The notes: generated by a model not told the origin, from the sequence alone. 64,000 nt of DNA from Nitrobacter sp051912485 (GCF_051912485.1 NZ_CP196822.1:1302001-1366000); one strand, 5' to 3'; positions 46,665-55,205 are shown, counted from the first letter of the stretch. A program made the numbers and translations.

Positions 46665-47243
46665 CTACTCTGTGCTGTGGGCCGCGAGCGCCATGCTGAT
46701 CAGCGTGGCGCCGCCAAAAATCAAGTTGAGGCCGAGCAGCAGCCCAATGGCCCAGGCCGCTGATCCCGGCAGTCCGGCGATGATGATGCCGGCGATGATG
46801 ATGTCCATCAATCCCGCGGTCAGCATCCAGCCCCACCGCTGCGACAGTTCGCGGCGATGTTCCAGGGCATACATGATGGTGACGGCGCCCTCGGCCAGGA
46901 GGTAGGCGCCGACTACGATTGTTAGCGTCAGAACCCCCTGGGAGGGCTGCGCTAACAGCACGAAGGCGGCGACCAGCGACAGCACGGCCGAGAGCAGCGA
47001 CCACCAGAAGCCCGGCATTTGCCGCGCCCAGAAGGTGGCGGCGAGTCCGACGATGCCGCCGACGAGAAAGAGCCAGCCGAGGAAGATCGTGATGGCAAGG
47101 CTCGCGAGCGGCGGCACGACGATCGCCGCCAGCCCGAGGATCACCAGCAGGATGCCTTCAAAAAGGAAGGCCTTCCAATGCTCGCGAACTGCGGTGCTCA
47201 CTTTCAGCTGAAGGCGTTCGAAATCTTGAGAAGGGGTTGTCAT
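46665..47243 (-). CDS. HdeD family membrane protein
   Basis: 192 residues with six hydrophobic helices in three tandem pairs, as in HdeD/DUF308 proteins. Typical blocks are FEGILLVILGLAAIVVPPLASL and WGWMLTAGLMDIIIAGIIIAGLP. HdeD of Escherichia coli is linked to acid resistance at high density; the molecular role is unclear. The start MTTPSQDFERLQ at 47243 is chosen; the frame is open 16 codons further without conserved sequence. Confidence 0.85.
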   Translation of the reverse strand: MTTPSQDFERLQLKVSTAVREHWKAFLFEGILLVILGLAAIVVPPLASLAITIFLGWLFLVGGIVGLAATFWARQMPGFWWSLLSAVLSLVAAFVLLAQPSQGVLTLTIVVGAYLLAEGAVTIMYALEHRRELSQRWGWMLTAGLMDIIIAGIIIAGLPGSAAWAIGLLLGLNLIFGGATLISMALAAHSTE

Positions 47244-47348
47244 CGGCTGGGCTCCATGAAACGCGCATCCTTCAGGCCGTAATCTACGCACAAGGGCGTC
47301 AAAAGTGGCAAGACAAATGCAAGTGTTTGGAAGCAGCGAGGCCCGGTC

Positions 47349-48380
47349 TCAACCCGGGTCGGAAGCGGGACTCGGCTCTGCCATTTGCAGGCGGTTGCGC
47401 CCAAGCACGTAGGCGGCAGACGTCACGACCAAAAGCCCGATTCCGATCAGGATCACCACAATTCCGACCGGGACGAGATAGGGGGCTATGTGTTTGTCTG
47501 CATTGGTCATCCAGCGATGGATCGATGACAGGATGAAGGCCGCGCCGAGAAAGCTCGCGCCGCCGCCGCCGAGCAGCAACGCCCACATACCGCGCAGGTT
47601 ACGGAGGCGCTCCCGCGAGGTCTCGCTGCGAGGGGCGTGGTGCGCGCCGACACGGCGAACGAGGTAGCCTGCGAACAGGATGGCGCCGAAACCGACCAGC
47701 ATGGCGGCCGCTTCCAGCATGAAAGCGCCGGATCCGCCCATGTCGGGATTTTGTTGTAGCGCCAGTAGCGGCGCATCGAAACTCGCATGGAGCGCGATGG
47801 GCATTGCGAGGATTGCTACACGGTTACGGATGCGCGCCCAGTCGCGGGCGTGGCGGTGCGCGCCGAGCGCGGTACCCGAACGCGCGATTGCGATATAGGC
47901 ACCGGCTATAATGCCCAGCGCGCCATGGAAAGGAACGGTGAGCACACTGCGCAGCACCGCAAGCGAACGCCAGATGTCGGCATGTTGCATCAGGTAGGCG
48001 AGGTTTTCATAGGCCGCGAAGCCGAGCCCGGCGGCGGCGCCGTACACCACGGCATCCATGGGATCGGCGGGCTTGCGGCGCATCGTGGCGACCGCGGCAA
48101 TGGCGGCGATCTTCACCAGTTCCTCGGGCGCGGCGATGCCGAAAAACGAATGCAGAATCAGCGCAAACCACGGCGGCTCCGTCACGCTCAGCATCAATGC
48201 GAACGGCACGCGGGCAAATCCCAGCAGCGATACGCTGGCGGCGCCGAGCACGAACGCCGCCCAGACCATGGCGGGCGGTCCCGGCCGCTCATCCGCCGCT
48301 ATTACCAGCCAAAGCAATAGCAGTGCAGGCGCGATAGCCGCGGCGCCGATGACGGTTGGAAGGGTTTCGAGTAGATTCAT
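47349..48380 (-). CDS. PrsW-like intramembrane metalloprotease
   Basis: 343 residues, about eight to nine membrane helices. The glutamate-rich motif APEELVKIAAIAAV near residues 84-97, GAAAGLGFAAYENLAYL near 115-131, FHGALGIIAGAYIA near 151-164 and ALHASFDAPL near 196-205 match the conserved Glu and His positions of PrsW/CAAX-like proteases. PrsW cleaves anti-sigma factors in Bacillus; the target here is unknown, though an RskA-type anti-sigma is encoded elsewhere in the window. It lies upstream of the HdeD-like gene on the same strand. Confidence 0.8.
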   Translation of the reverse strand: MNLLETLPTVIGAAAIAPALLLLWLVIAADERPGPPAMVWAAFVLGAASVSLLGFARVPFALMLSVTEPPWFALILHSFFGIAAPEELVKIAAIAAVATMRRKPADPMDAVVYGAAAGLGFAAYENLAYLMQHADIWRSLAVLRSVLTVPFHGALGIIAGAYIAIARSGTALGAHRHARDWARIRNRVAILAMPIALHASFDAPLLALQQNPDMGGSGAFMLEAAAMLVGFGAILFAGYLVRRVGAHHAPRSETSRERLRNLRGMWALLLGGGGASFLGAAFILSSIHRWMTNADKHIAPYLVPVGIVVILIGIGLLVVTSAAYVLGRNRLQMAEPSPASDPG

Positions 48381-48614
48381 GTCGGCCGAAAAGGAGCAGG
48401 TCTCAAAGACTTATACGTAATTCCGCAACAAATGTCGTCGCTGTGGATGCTGACGCTCCCGATTCAAAAAAACGCGCGCGACCAGCCGGCACGGGCCAGA
48501 GTAGTGCGGTAAAAAGTGGGCGGGGGGCCGTCCACAGCGCGGTTCGGCGCCAAACCAATTCTACGCCGTATGGCGTGCCATTTCAAAAAATCAGCAGGAC
48601 TTGCTGCCCGCTGA

Positions 48615-48917
48615 TCAGCCCCGCGCGGGCTCCCCATTGCAGGGTGCGCTGTTCCAGTTGCCCCAGTGAACGCTGGCGAGGCTGCGATAGTCCGTCGTCA
48701 GCGGACGCCGGGTGCGCTTCTCAAAGGCACCGATGACACGCTCGGAGGCGACGATCTTGCGTCGCAAGTCGGCTACCGTTCGCTGCTTCTCGGTGCGCGC
48801 TTGTGGCTCCGCCGTCTCGCCGAAACGAAAACGACGAACCTCCAAGTCGCGAAGAAGCTCGCGATGTTTTTTTAATTGGGCGCGGTGCCAGGCGATGGTG
48901 CTGTCGCTGTCCGCCAT
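48615..48917 (-). CDS. Small charged helical protein, unknown function
   Basis: 100 residues. The region of about residues 10-72 (WHRAQLKKHRELLRDLEVRR, then a polar stretch and EKQRTVADLRRKIVASERVI) is highly charged and predicted helical, possibly a coiled coil. No membrane or signal segment is present. ATG 48917 (MADSDSTIAWHR) is preferred to one four codons upstream. The 234-bp gap to the PrsW-like gene holds nothing I recognise. Confidence 0.65.
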   Translation of the reverse strand: MADSDSTIAWHRAQLKKHRELLRDLEVRRFRFGETAEPQARTEKQRTVADLRRKIVASERVIGAFEKRTRRPLTTDYRSLASVHWGNWNSAPCNGEPARG

Positions 48918-49244
48918 CGAAATCCTCACTCCTGTGGCGGCTGCATTTGAGCCGCGATTAAGAACGAGAGAGCCGGAATGTTACGCCTTCATGGACTGCG
49001 GAGAGCAATTGGAGGAGGTGAATTCAGGCTGAAGAAAGCGTCGCCGGATTCTGGTTAATCGAAGGTTAATGACTTTCGCGAGGCACCGTGAGGCAATACG
49101 CGGTCGTGGGCGTTCGTTTCCGACATCCGGCTCAACGCCATTCGGCTCCAGCTGTTAGCGGTTGCCCGAAATGTCATGAATCGCGCAAGATCTCGCTATG
49201 CGATCCCCAGATTTTACGCTATATATAAATAGATATTACGATAT

Positions 49245-49366
49245 GGGATTCGGCCTTACAGGCCGTCCGTAACCGGCGAAAGCCGGTAAAACAGCCCGGA
49301 TTCCAGTCCGGACTTGTTCCCCAGGACTGCCGCGCTGTTCACTTCGGTGGAGAGCGCGGCATTTTG
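49245..49366 (+). ncRNA. Candidate structured small RNA with four consecutive hairpins
   Basis: Four stems follow each other: CGGCCT/AGGCCG (49251-49265), ACCGGC-GAAA-GCCGGT (49272-49287), CCGGA/TCCGG (49296-49311), and GCCGCGCT/AGCGCGGC (49329-49360) with an inner CAC-TTCG-GTG. The last is followed by TTTT, a classical terminator. An AT-rich TATATAAATAG upstream (about 49221-49231) could be a promoter. GNRA and UUCG tetraloops are typical of RNA, not of coding DNA. No open frame fits. I do not recognise the family. The 48918-49806 gap has no other supported feature. Confidence 0.55.
49329..49366 (+). terminator. Intrinsic terminator of the candidate small RNA
   Basis: A perfect 8-bp stem, GCCGCGCT/AGCGCGGC, with an inner UUCG-capped stem, is followed at once by ATTTTG. 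Confidence 0.7.
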
Positions 49367-49806
49367 AGAGAAGGATTAGATTCCTTACTAGGGGATGCTT
49401 GATCCTTCTGCAACTTCCGGCTGGCCAGTTATCTTCTGTTTAAATCGTGGGAAGGGGCTCACCGTCGTGCGCGGGTCTACGGCTGCGCATGGCGAGCCTC
49501 GTGCGCCGGCAAGGCCAGCGGCCACGACAGCAATGTCACGACAATAATGACGCATCTTGTCTACCTTGTCCGAGCCTATGACGGCAGCTGGGGGATGGCT
49601 CAAGAATGCGCTTGAGGGCATCGTGCTTGATGCCGGTCGCAGCCGCTGCGCTCACCCGCGCGGCCAGGCGCATCCGGGTGTCTGCCGGCACAGTGGCCAG
49701 CGAGGCTGACGCGGCGGTTCGACTAAGCACCTAGGCGCGAACCCCTTGTGTGGCGTGTCTCTCAACGATACGATTCCGGGCAGTAGAGTAACTGGAGACG
49801 CAGGCA

Positions 49807-50169
49807 ATGTTGGCGGACATCAAGGAGCAGATACTTTCCGTATTAAGCCTCAAGCTGCTGATAGTTTTGTTACCGGCGGCGGTCCTGTCAATACTGGCAG
49901 GAATGGCGATGTACTCCTTGGGATACCCGACGATGGTGTACGGGGAAGTGTTGCTCATCCTGAAGACGCTGATGCACTTGATACTGGGGGCCTGGTCGGC
50001 GCTGATGGCGATCTTCTACGGGATCGTGGTCTTGGGACTTCTCCTCGCTTTTCTTCTGCCGGCCTTGATAATTCTGCGGGAAATCCAGAAGAAACGGAAC
50101 GAACCCTCGGCCGCTTCAAGTCCGACACTTCAGCCCCCATCCACTATGGCGGACGTGCTGCGCCAATAG
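49807..50169 (+). CDS. Small membrane protein, unknown function
   Basis: 120 residues with three long hydrophobic helices (about 13-35, 43-63 and 68-92) and a short cytoplasmic-looking tail rich in Ser and Pro. GGAGACGCAGGCA before the ATG provides a plausible ribosome site. A longer open frame runs over the same bases in another frame (49746-50336) but has non-protein-like composition. No family recognised. The 462-bp gap that follows contains one palindromic element and nothing else clear. Confidence 0.65.
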   Translation: MLADIKEQILSVLSLKLLIVLLPAAVLSILAGMAMYSLGYPTMVYGEVLLILKTLMHLILGAWSALMAIFYGIVVLGLLLAFLLPALIILREIQKKRNEPSAASSPTLQPPSTMADVLRQ

Positions 50170-50462
50170 ACGCCGGACGACACCTTCGCGCCGCCGCCAT
50201 CACGCAGGAATCAGTTCCGGGCCCTGGGCGAACGTCGCATCATATTCGGCGACACGTTCACGCGCTTGCTTCAAGCGCGAACGTAACGAGTGTGAAAAGC
50301 GCCAGAGCAAATTGCAATCGCCGACCTCAATTCTGAATCGAATTCCCATCGCTCGCGCGGAATTGTTTCGCGCGCAGCAGGCCCGATCGATTCTATATCA
50401 TCGAGACCGCGATAATCGTTGCGCTGGGACTTCGGTTGATTTGGGTGGCCAGTGAATCGCTG

Positions 50463-50538
50463 CTAGTGGTCCTTTGATTCTAACATCTCCAGGAAGGCTT
50501 GCTGAAACGGGATGCGAATGTTGGAATCGGACTACCAG
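50463..50538. repeat. CTAG-bounded palindromic element, degraded copy 3
   Basis: Begins CTAGTGGTCCTTTGATTCTA and ends GCGAATGTTGGAATCGGACT then ACCAG, so the right end has lost the exact CTAG. The left 10 bases equal those of the element at 15794. Confidence 0.7.
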
Positions 50539-50631
50539 CCCATGATTGTTTATTGACCAGCAGCGGTTTGCACGTAATAGCAGGGCCGCGGATATTTGCG
50601 TTTGTTCTGAACTTCATTTCTGGTTGATGCG

Positions 50632-51327
50632 ATGAATTCACTAGCGGCGACAATCATGGGTCTCGATAAAGAAATCCTGCATGCGCTCAACTCATTTGGC
50701 GGAGGAAATCAGAACCTCTGGGATCTCGCGAGCAATTCGCTCTTCAGGGGATTCCCCGTGTTCTTTTCTATTGTCGCCCTGTGGTTCTCCAGTGAGCAGC
50801 TGGAGCGTCGCGGTCGAATGCTGGCCGGATTGTTGGCGGCCTGTTTGGCGACAATGCTTTCGGTCTGGTCACAGTTTCACGCCGCAGTCCACATACGCCC
50901 AATCTTGGACTTGGCTATTCCTCTGGACACTGTCATTCCGCGGACACCATGGGACCGGACGAATTCGTTTCCGAGCGACACGGCGACCTTGTTTTTCAGC
51001 CTTGCTGCTGTGGTTTTCGTAGAAAAGCGATCGGTCGGGCTCTTCTGCTTCGCGTGGGTTGCAGCGATTGTCGCGATTCCCAGGGTCGTTGTTGGGCTCC
51101 ATTATCCAAGCGACATCATCGGTGCGCTTGTTCTCGGGACGGCAGCCGTTTTTGTTTTTACCAGATTTCGATTCCCAAGGGGTCTGTTTGAATACGTACT
51201 CGCGTGCTTCGAAGGCCGGATGTATATTGTTCACGCACTCTTATTTGTTTTTTTGGCAGAAGCGTTCGACTTGTTCCCGAGCTTGCAAGATCTCGGAAAA
51301 GTGCTCGCGCGATTGCTGCACGCCTAG
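50632..51327 (+). CDS. PAP2-family membrane phosphatase
   Basis: 231 residues with about six helices. The PAP2 motifs are present: R-x-NSFPSDTATLFFSL near residues 107-122 (usual PSGHA; here PSDTA) and RVVVGLHYPSDIIGA near 149-163 with catalytic His. N-terminal LDKEILHALNSFGG is typical. Such enzymes dephosphorylate lipids such as undecaprenyl pyrophosphate or phosphatidate. Gene context gives no substrate. Codon use is less GC-biased than in the left part of the window. Confidence 0.85.
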   Translation: MNSLAATIMGLDKEILHALNSFGGGNQNLWDLASNSLFRGFPVFFSIVALWFSSEQLERRGRMLAGLLAACLATMLSVWSQFHAAVHIRPILDLAIPLDTVIPRTPWDRTNSFPSDTATLFFSLAAVVFVEKRSVGLFCFAWVAAIVAIPRVVVGLHYPSDIIGALVLGTAAVFVFTRFRFPRGLFEYVLACFEGRMYIVHALLFVFLAEAFDLFPSLQDLGKVLARLLHA

Positions 51328-51574
51328 AGCTTTCAGCTTTTCAATGGCTGCGGGTTAGCCGGAGCTCCCTCGCGAGCTAGGACGATTAAGCGGACATCCC
51401 CGCGCTGGTTGCTTAACAACCGCGCCTCGAATTTAGCACACGCTCACCCTCCGGTGTCCACGACTGGAGGATGAGGGGGGGTGCAAACGCCTTTTGGACG
51501 TTGCGCAGCTTGATTTTCCGGATGCCACGACGCAGCGACCTCAAGTTCAAGGTCGCCGCTCCGAGGTCATCTCT

Positions 51575-52105
51575 CTATTTCGATTTTGAGTGCTGCGACT
51601 TCTGCGAGTTGTGTTTGGAATCCGACCCTGTGACAGAAGCAACCTGCTGCGAAAGCTGATCGACGCTTTTGTGCAGGTTTCCTACGTCCGTCTGAAGAGC
51701 GTCTATCGTTGTCTTGACGTTGACGGACTCAGGGTTTGCCTTCCCGGTGGTGTTGTCCACCTTCTTTTTGAGAGCATCGAGATCCGACGCCTTGAAAGTG
51801 CCCAGCTGCGTTTGTACAGCCGCGACCTGGGATTGCAGATCCTTGAGCCGTGCTTCGAGCTGAGAGGTATCGGACGCTGGCGCTGGCGGAGCCTTCATCC
51901 TGTCTTCGAGATGCACCACGCGCTTTTCAAGCCCGGCGACCGCCTCTGCCGGGGGAATAACTTTCGCCTTCGGTACTTCTGCAAGCGCTTTCGACGGAAG
52001 TGGGCCGCCGGTGCTCCATACCAAGCCCACGCTACCGAAGAACACCACTCCGATAACAATGATGCCCCAGATCAACCGATTAGAGTGGTCGTGTTCGTTC
52101 ATCAC
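51575..52105 (-). CDS. Membrane-anchored coiled-coil protein
   Basis: 176 residues. After a short polar N-terminus one helix (LIWGIIVIGVVFFGSVGLVW, about 11-30) anchors the protein. Residues ~55-160 form heptad-rich helix (GLEKRVVHLEDRM, then QLEARLKDLQSQVAAVQTQL and KKVDNTTGKAN), and the C-terminus is Ser/Lys rich. It could space or tether an envelope complex. No family recognised. Confidence 0.7.
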   Translation of the reverse strand: MMNEHDHSNRLIWGIIVIGVVFFGSVGLVWSTGGPLPSKALAEVPKAKVIPPAEAVAGLEKRVVHLEDRMKAPPAPASDTSQLEARLKDLQSQVAAVQTQLGTFKASDLDALKKKVDNTTGKANPESVNVKTTIDALQTDVGNLHKSVDQLSQQVASVTGSDSKHNSQKSQHSKSK

Positions 52106-52536
52106 GTTGCCTCCCTTTGTGTTGTCTTGTTGACTTAGTCACCCTTCGGGCGAAGCTTTAACTATGACCTCTCTGCGACTATTTGTACAGGGGGCCAGCG
52201 CGCTTCACCTACCCTCGGCGTGTGCGCGATCTTGCGAGATTTATGTCGAAGGGCGGGTGAGAAGGGGCTGAGTAGGCATATGTTCCGCGCTCGCAACCGA
52301 CTATGACTATAGGGGTTGACGCCTTCCGCCCTCCGCGCCGTGTAACTAGCTCTGCTACTCGGCCTTCACTCAGGTTGTTCCTTGGGAATGATCGGACCGG
52401 AGACACCTCAACGGTTTTTCCTAGAGATGTGGCCGCAGCGAAGAACGGAAAACGCTTTGCATGTCATCCATGCAAGCAGCCCGCATATGAAAGCGGTGAC
52501 CTTGTCGTGATGGCCTCAAATCATGCTCAAAATGAC

Positions 52537-52628
52537 CTAGTGAGGTGGTTCAGACGTTCGCTTCATTGCCTCAGCGAGTCCTTCAAGCGAACGTCTAAAC
52601 CGCGACACGAGAATCATAAGGTTCTAGT
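52537..52628. repeat. CTAG-bounded palindromic element, copy 4
   Basis: CTAG at 52537 and TTCTAG at 52623-52628 enclose complementary arms GGTTCAGACGTTCGCTT and AAGCGAACGTCTAAACC (one mismatch in 17). It abuts the next element, sharing its right CTAG. Confidence 0.75.
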
Positions 52629-52695
52629 GTCCCTTTGATTCCGAAGTTCGCATCAAAGGTTGCCGCACAGGCGAGCTTCGGAATTGGGATACTAG
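52625..52695. repeat. CTAG-bounded palindromic element, copy 5
   Basis: Begins CTAGTGTCCCTTTGATTCCG and ends CTTCGGAATTGGGATACTAG, imperfect inverted arms about 27 bases long. It lies back to back with copy 4. The 52106-53209 gap holds these two elements and one copy of a 51-bp direct repeat; short open frames there look spurious. Confidence 0.75.
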
Positions 52696-52826
52696 TAGAC
52701 TCTGAAGCTCCCGGACCGGTGCATCTGCATCAGGTTGAACCGCACCCCACTACTCAAGGTGGTGTGGTGCAGAGATCATGTCCTCACCGGCATAGGGCCC
52801 CTGAGGAGGTCGAGCGATATGTCAGA

Positions 52827-52877
52827 AAAAACGTAGGGAAATCAAGGTCCGCACCAGTGAGTGGCGCTCCCTAGCGG
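52827..52877 (+). repeat. 51-bp exact direct repeat, left copy
   Basis: Begins AAAAACGTAGGGAAATCAAG and ends TGGCGCTCCCTAGCGG. It is identical to 54527-54577, exactly 1700 bp away. It includes a short AGGGA/TCCCT inverted pair near its ends. It may be the attachment or duplication boundary of a small mobile unit. Confidence 0.8.
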
Positions 52878-53209
52878 GCCAAGAAGGTTGAGCGGTGTCA
52901 GTATGTTGGCATGAAGTGAGATCGGGAGCCGTTCCACGGGATTCTTATGTTTTCCAATCCGTGTGGCTCACTGTTATGAGAGCTGTCGCTTCAATTTCAA
53001 CCTCGGAAATCCAACCACTGATCGCCCGGTGCGGTCCTCCGTTGAGCCAGATGAGGTTGTATGTGGAGGCCGTAGTCGCGAATAAAAATGACTCGCTGTT
53101 TTCCGAGATAAGGCGCACACCCTTCAAATCACCGAGTGGCTCTTGGCTTTTATCGGTGACGAGAACGCTGTTTGCGCTCCCGCCCCCTACTTAATCAGGG
53201 AGCATCGCC

Positions 53210-53545
53210 ATGCCGCAGCATCATTCCATTTACGGGAAAAGCCTTCAAGATCGACTGGCCGAGGACGCTCGCCGCCTTAGAGAGGAAGCTTCAAAAATCC
53301 CTGATGGCACGGCTCGCAATCTTCTTTTGCAGCAGGCCTTCGGGGCAGAAACCGCTATGAATGTGGACCGGTGGCTATCATCCCGGCAGTCGCCGAAAAA
53401 GGTCCCGATAATGCTGCATGCGGCCGATGCGCTTCGACGGGCCCGTGCGCTTCCGGTTGGCGCAGCGAGGAACGACCTTCGCCAGTTAGCGAGAGGATTG
53501 CGAGACCTTCACCGTGCAGAGGAGCACGCCGAACGGCCAGCCTGA
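53210..53545 (+). CDS. Small charged helical protein, unknown function
   Basis: 111 residues, Arg/Ala/Glu rich and predicted wholly helical. The first half (DRLAEDARRLREEASKIPDG, then ETAMNVDRWLSS) resembles short proteins common in Bradyrhizobium relatives (LREEA..PPG..RD.L...A...ETA...W). The second half repeats the pattern more loosely (LRRARALPVGAARNDLRQLA), suggesting an internal duplication. A copy of the dispersed repeat starts 18 bp after the stop. Confidence 0.55.
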   Translation: MPQHHSIYGKSLQDRLAEDARRLREEASKIPDGTARNLLLQQAFGAETAMNVDRWLSSRQSPKKVPIMLHAADALRRARALPVGAARNDLRQLARGLRDLHRAEEHAERPA

Positions 53546-53563
53546 TTGTCACAGGCCATTCAA

Positions 53564-53706
53564 GGGGCACAAACGCGAAGGGTAGGACGTGACGACTGCG
53601 AGAGCAGTTTCTCCCGTGCCGTCCGTTCACGAAGCCCCGGCTTGAGCGAGACGGCCCAGGATCGATCCGTGAGGGAAACGATTAGAGCGCGGCGCTAAGA
53701 GGCGCT
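53564..53706 (+). repeat. Island repeat family, copy A (long form)
   Basis: Core GGGGCACAAACGCGAAGGGT, then GACGACTGCGAGAGCAGTTT (CTGC-GAGA-GCAG hairpin), CTCCCGTGCCGTCCG and TTGAGCGAGACGG; the extended tail GAGGGAAACG...GGCGCT is shared with copy D at 57608. No frame is conserved across copies. Confidence 0.75.
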
Positions 53707-53750
53707 ACTACGTCTTGAAAACCCGCGCGGTAGCAGCATGAACGCGATCT

Positions 53751-54029
53751 ATGCTTAATCACATCAAATCTAAACGTAACATGCGCATTCTCGCGCTCTC
53801 CGACTCCGGTGTCTCCGTCGCCGAAATTGCCGAGCAAATCCATCGCGGAGTGAACACCGTTTACAACGTGTTGAGCATCTATCGCCCCAGCCGATCGCTC
53901 ACGCGGCGACCGGAAGCCATCAAGTCGCGAACGGTTCGAATTCTCTACGAGCGAGGTATCCGTCAGTCGGATATCGCACGGATGCTCGATATGAGCCCGC
54001 AGCACGTGTCGAAAATTCTGCGTCGCTAA
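53751..54029 (+). CDS. Small tandem helix-turn-helix protein
   Basis: 92 residues, basic. Two helix-turn-helix units are visible: SVAEIAEQIHRGVNTVYNVL (22-41) and RQSDIARMLDMSPQHVSKIL (71-90), linked by a short Pro/Arg-rich segment. This is the DNA-binding half of a transposase/recombinase or a free regulator; no catalytic domain follows. It is flanked by two copies of the island repeat and lies between the 51-bp direct repeats. Confidence 0.65.
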   Translation: MLNHIKSKRNMRILALSDSGVSVAEIAEQIHRGVNTVYNVLSIYRPSRSLTRRPEAIKSRTVRILYERGIRQSDIARMLDMSPQHVSKILRR

Positions 54030-54101
54030 AAGAAAACCCGACTGGCAGGGCCTGTCTGAAATACGCCGGGAGGGCGCGTGATTCGAGCTTGTGAAATTTA
54101 A

Positions 54102-54205
54102 GGGTCACAGACGCGAAGGGTAGGGCGTGGCGGCTGCGAAGGTAGTTTCCCTCGTGCCCCGTCCGCGAGGCCCCGCCTTGTGGTAACGGTTGAGGTAGGG
54201 TGATC
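54102..54205 (+). repeat. Island repeat family, copy B
   Basis: GGGTCACAGACGCGAAGGGT, GGCGTGGCGGCTGCGAAGGT, CCCTCGTGCCCCGTCCGCGA and a tail with GAGGTAGGGTGATC that is shared with copy C. It lies 72 bp after the helix-turn-helix gene. Confidence 0.75.
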
Positions 54206-54235
54206 TACAATCTTCTCTGATACGGACCATGCCTC

Positions 54236-54340
54236 ATGATTTCGATCCTGTTCACACTCGCATTTGTTGGCGTTATGCTGTTCATCGGAGCGCGAGCCTT
54301 GCTAGGCTGGGTCATGCGAGACCGGCCGAAACGCCGCTAA
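54236..54340 (+). CDS. 34-residue single-helix membrane peptide
   Basis: ATG frame encoding MISILFTLAFVGVMLFIGAR then a basic tail ending RDRPKRR: one membrane helix with positive-inside tail. Small proteins of this shape are often overlooked. Alternatively a chance frame; the coding-like hydrophobic run and basic end argue for a gene. Its last bases overlap the end of the recombinase remnant on the other strand. Confidence 0.45.
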   Translation: MISILFTLAFVGVMLFIGARALLGWVMRDRPKRR

Positions 54341-54438
54341 GTCGGGCTGACACCATCTTCAAGCGCCCGGTACACTGACGCGCGGCCGATCTTGAGAGCC
54401 TTCGCGATGGCTGCCGGTCCGACGCCTTGCGCCTTCAT
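54337..54438 (-). pseudogene. C-terminal helix-turn-helix remnant of a serine recombinase (resolvase)
   Basis: The reverse strand reads MKAQGVGPAAIAKALKIGRA, then SVYRALEDG and stop, the classic C-terminal DNA-binding helix-turn-helix of Tn3-type resolvases. The catalytic domain is absent; upstream the frame runs about 40 codons without resolvase similarity and into the 51-bp repeat. Confidence 0.75.
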
Positions 54439-54526
54439 AGCTCGCGCACCTGATGGTGGACGCGGGCAATGGTCAAGCTGGCACAGAATTTGTCTCACCG
54501 CGCGGAGAGGCGGGACAATTCGAAGG

Positions 54527-54577
54527 AAAAACGTAGGGAAATCAAGGTCCGCACCAGTGAGTGGCGCTCCCTAGCGG
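54527..54577 (+). repeat. 51-bp exact direct repeat, right copy
   Basis: Identical to 52827-52877. It sits about 90 bp from the recombinase remnant, as an attachment site would. Confidence 0.8.
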
Positions 54578-54677
54578 AAACGTCGTGCCGCATCCAATGT
54601 AATTGAAATAGCTAAGGTTTTTGCCGCCAGATTAGTTCGCTGTGTAGCACTGGAAGGATACATAGTCGAGTGGCGTT

Positions 54678-54833
54678 TCATTGCCTGATACCGAATGCCA
54701 CCATGCAGGCGAACACGATGAGCAACGCAATAGTCCATCCACCGCGTTGCATCACCTTTCGGTCACGCCATGGCCTGCGCTTGAAGTCCCGTTCGTTGGT
54801 CCGTTCATAGTTCTCTTGCGAACGCCAGCCCAT
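54678..54833 (-). CDS. 51-residue single-helix membrane protein
   Basis: Encodes MGWRSQENYERTNERDFKRR, a basic middle (PWRDRKVMQRG) and one C-terminal helix (WTIALLIVFACMVAFGI). The start lies 3 bp after the stop of the OB-fold protein gene, so the two probably form an operon. No family recognised. Confidence 0.55.
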   Translation of the reverse strand: MGWRSQENYERTNERDFKRRPWRDRKVMQRGGWTIALLIVFACMVAFGIRQ

Positions 54834-54836
54834 CCG

Positions 54837-55181
54837 TCATTCGGTCTTTAGCTGCGAAGGCGATTCCAAAATAATCTCTGGCTTTCCCTTGTAGAGCTTG
54901 ACCGGACCGGACACCTCAACAGTCTTGCCTTGAAGCGCGTGCACATCTGGGAACATTGCAGCATTCTTCACGGGGATGAAGGCTGTGAATGCCTGCTGAG
55001 GGTAAGACCCGCCGAAGTTCAAGAACGTGTTGCCCTTGGTAGACGTATGGACCTCATCAACTGTGCCTTTGGTGATGACCGTCTCGCCAATGTGCCCTGA
55101 TAAATCCTGCGGAGAAAGTGTCTTGGCCGATAGCGGAGTGGCCATGAGACACACAAATGCGGCGACTGCCATCCACTTCAT
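54837..55181 (-). CDS. Exported OB-fold-like protein
   Basis: About 114 residues. A signal peptide (WMAVAAFVCLMATPLSA) is followed by a beta-rich domain: GHIGETVITKGTVDEVHTS, TFLNFGGSYPQQAFTAFI and GKTVEVSGPVKLYKGKPEI, the strand pattern of bacterial OB-fold/tRNA_anti-like exported proteins. GGAGAGAAGA directly before ATG 55181 supports this start. A copy of the island repeat begins 25 bp upstream. Confidence 0.7.
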   Translation of the reverse strand: MKWMAVAAFVCLMATPLSAKTLSPQDLSGHIGETVITKGTVDEVHTSTKGNTFLNFGGSYPQQAFTAFIPVKNAAMFPDVHALQGKTVEVSGPVKLYKGKPEIILESPSQLKTE

Positions 55182-55205
55182 TCTCTTCTCTCCAATGTTT
55201 TTCAC

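Noticed and set aside
48381..48614. Possible gene between the PrsW-like and charged protein genes
   Set aside because: Only a mirror-type open frame is present, with no start signal.
49245..49366. Cobalamin or other known riboswitch
   Set aside because: The conserved cores I know (B12 box, TPP, SAM-II, glycine) are absent, and no gene starts within about 400 bases downstream on the same strand.
49388..49730. Two overlapping reverse-strand frames (about 77 and 64 codons) after the candidate RNA
   Set aside because: Neither shows a ribosome site, hydrophobic pattern or motif; they overlap each other in different frames.
52303..52874. Two forward frames of 111 and 79 codons
   Set aside because: They run through palindromic elements and the 51-bp repeat; composition is not protein-like.
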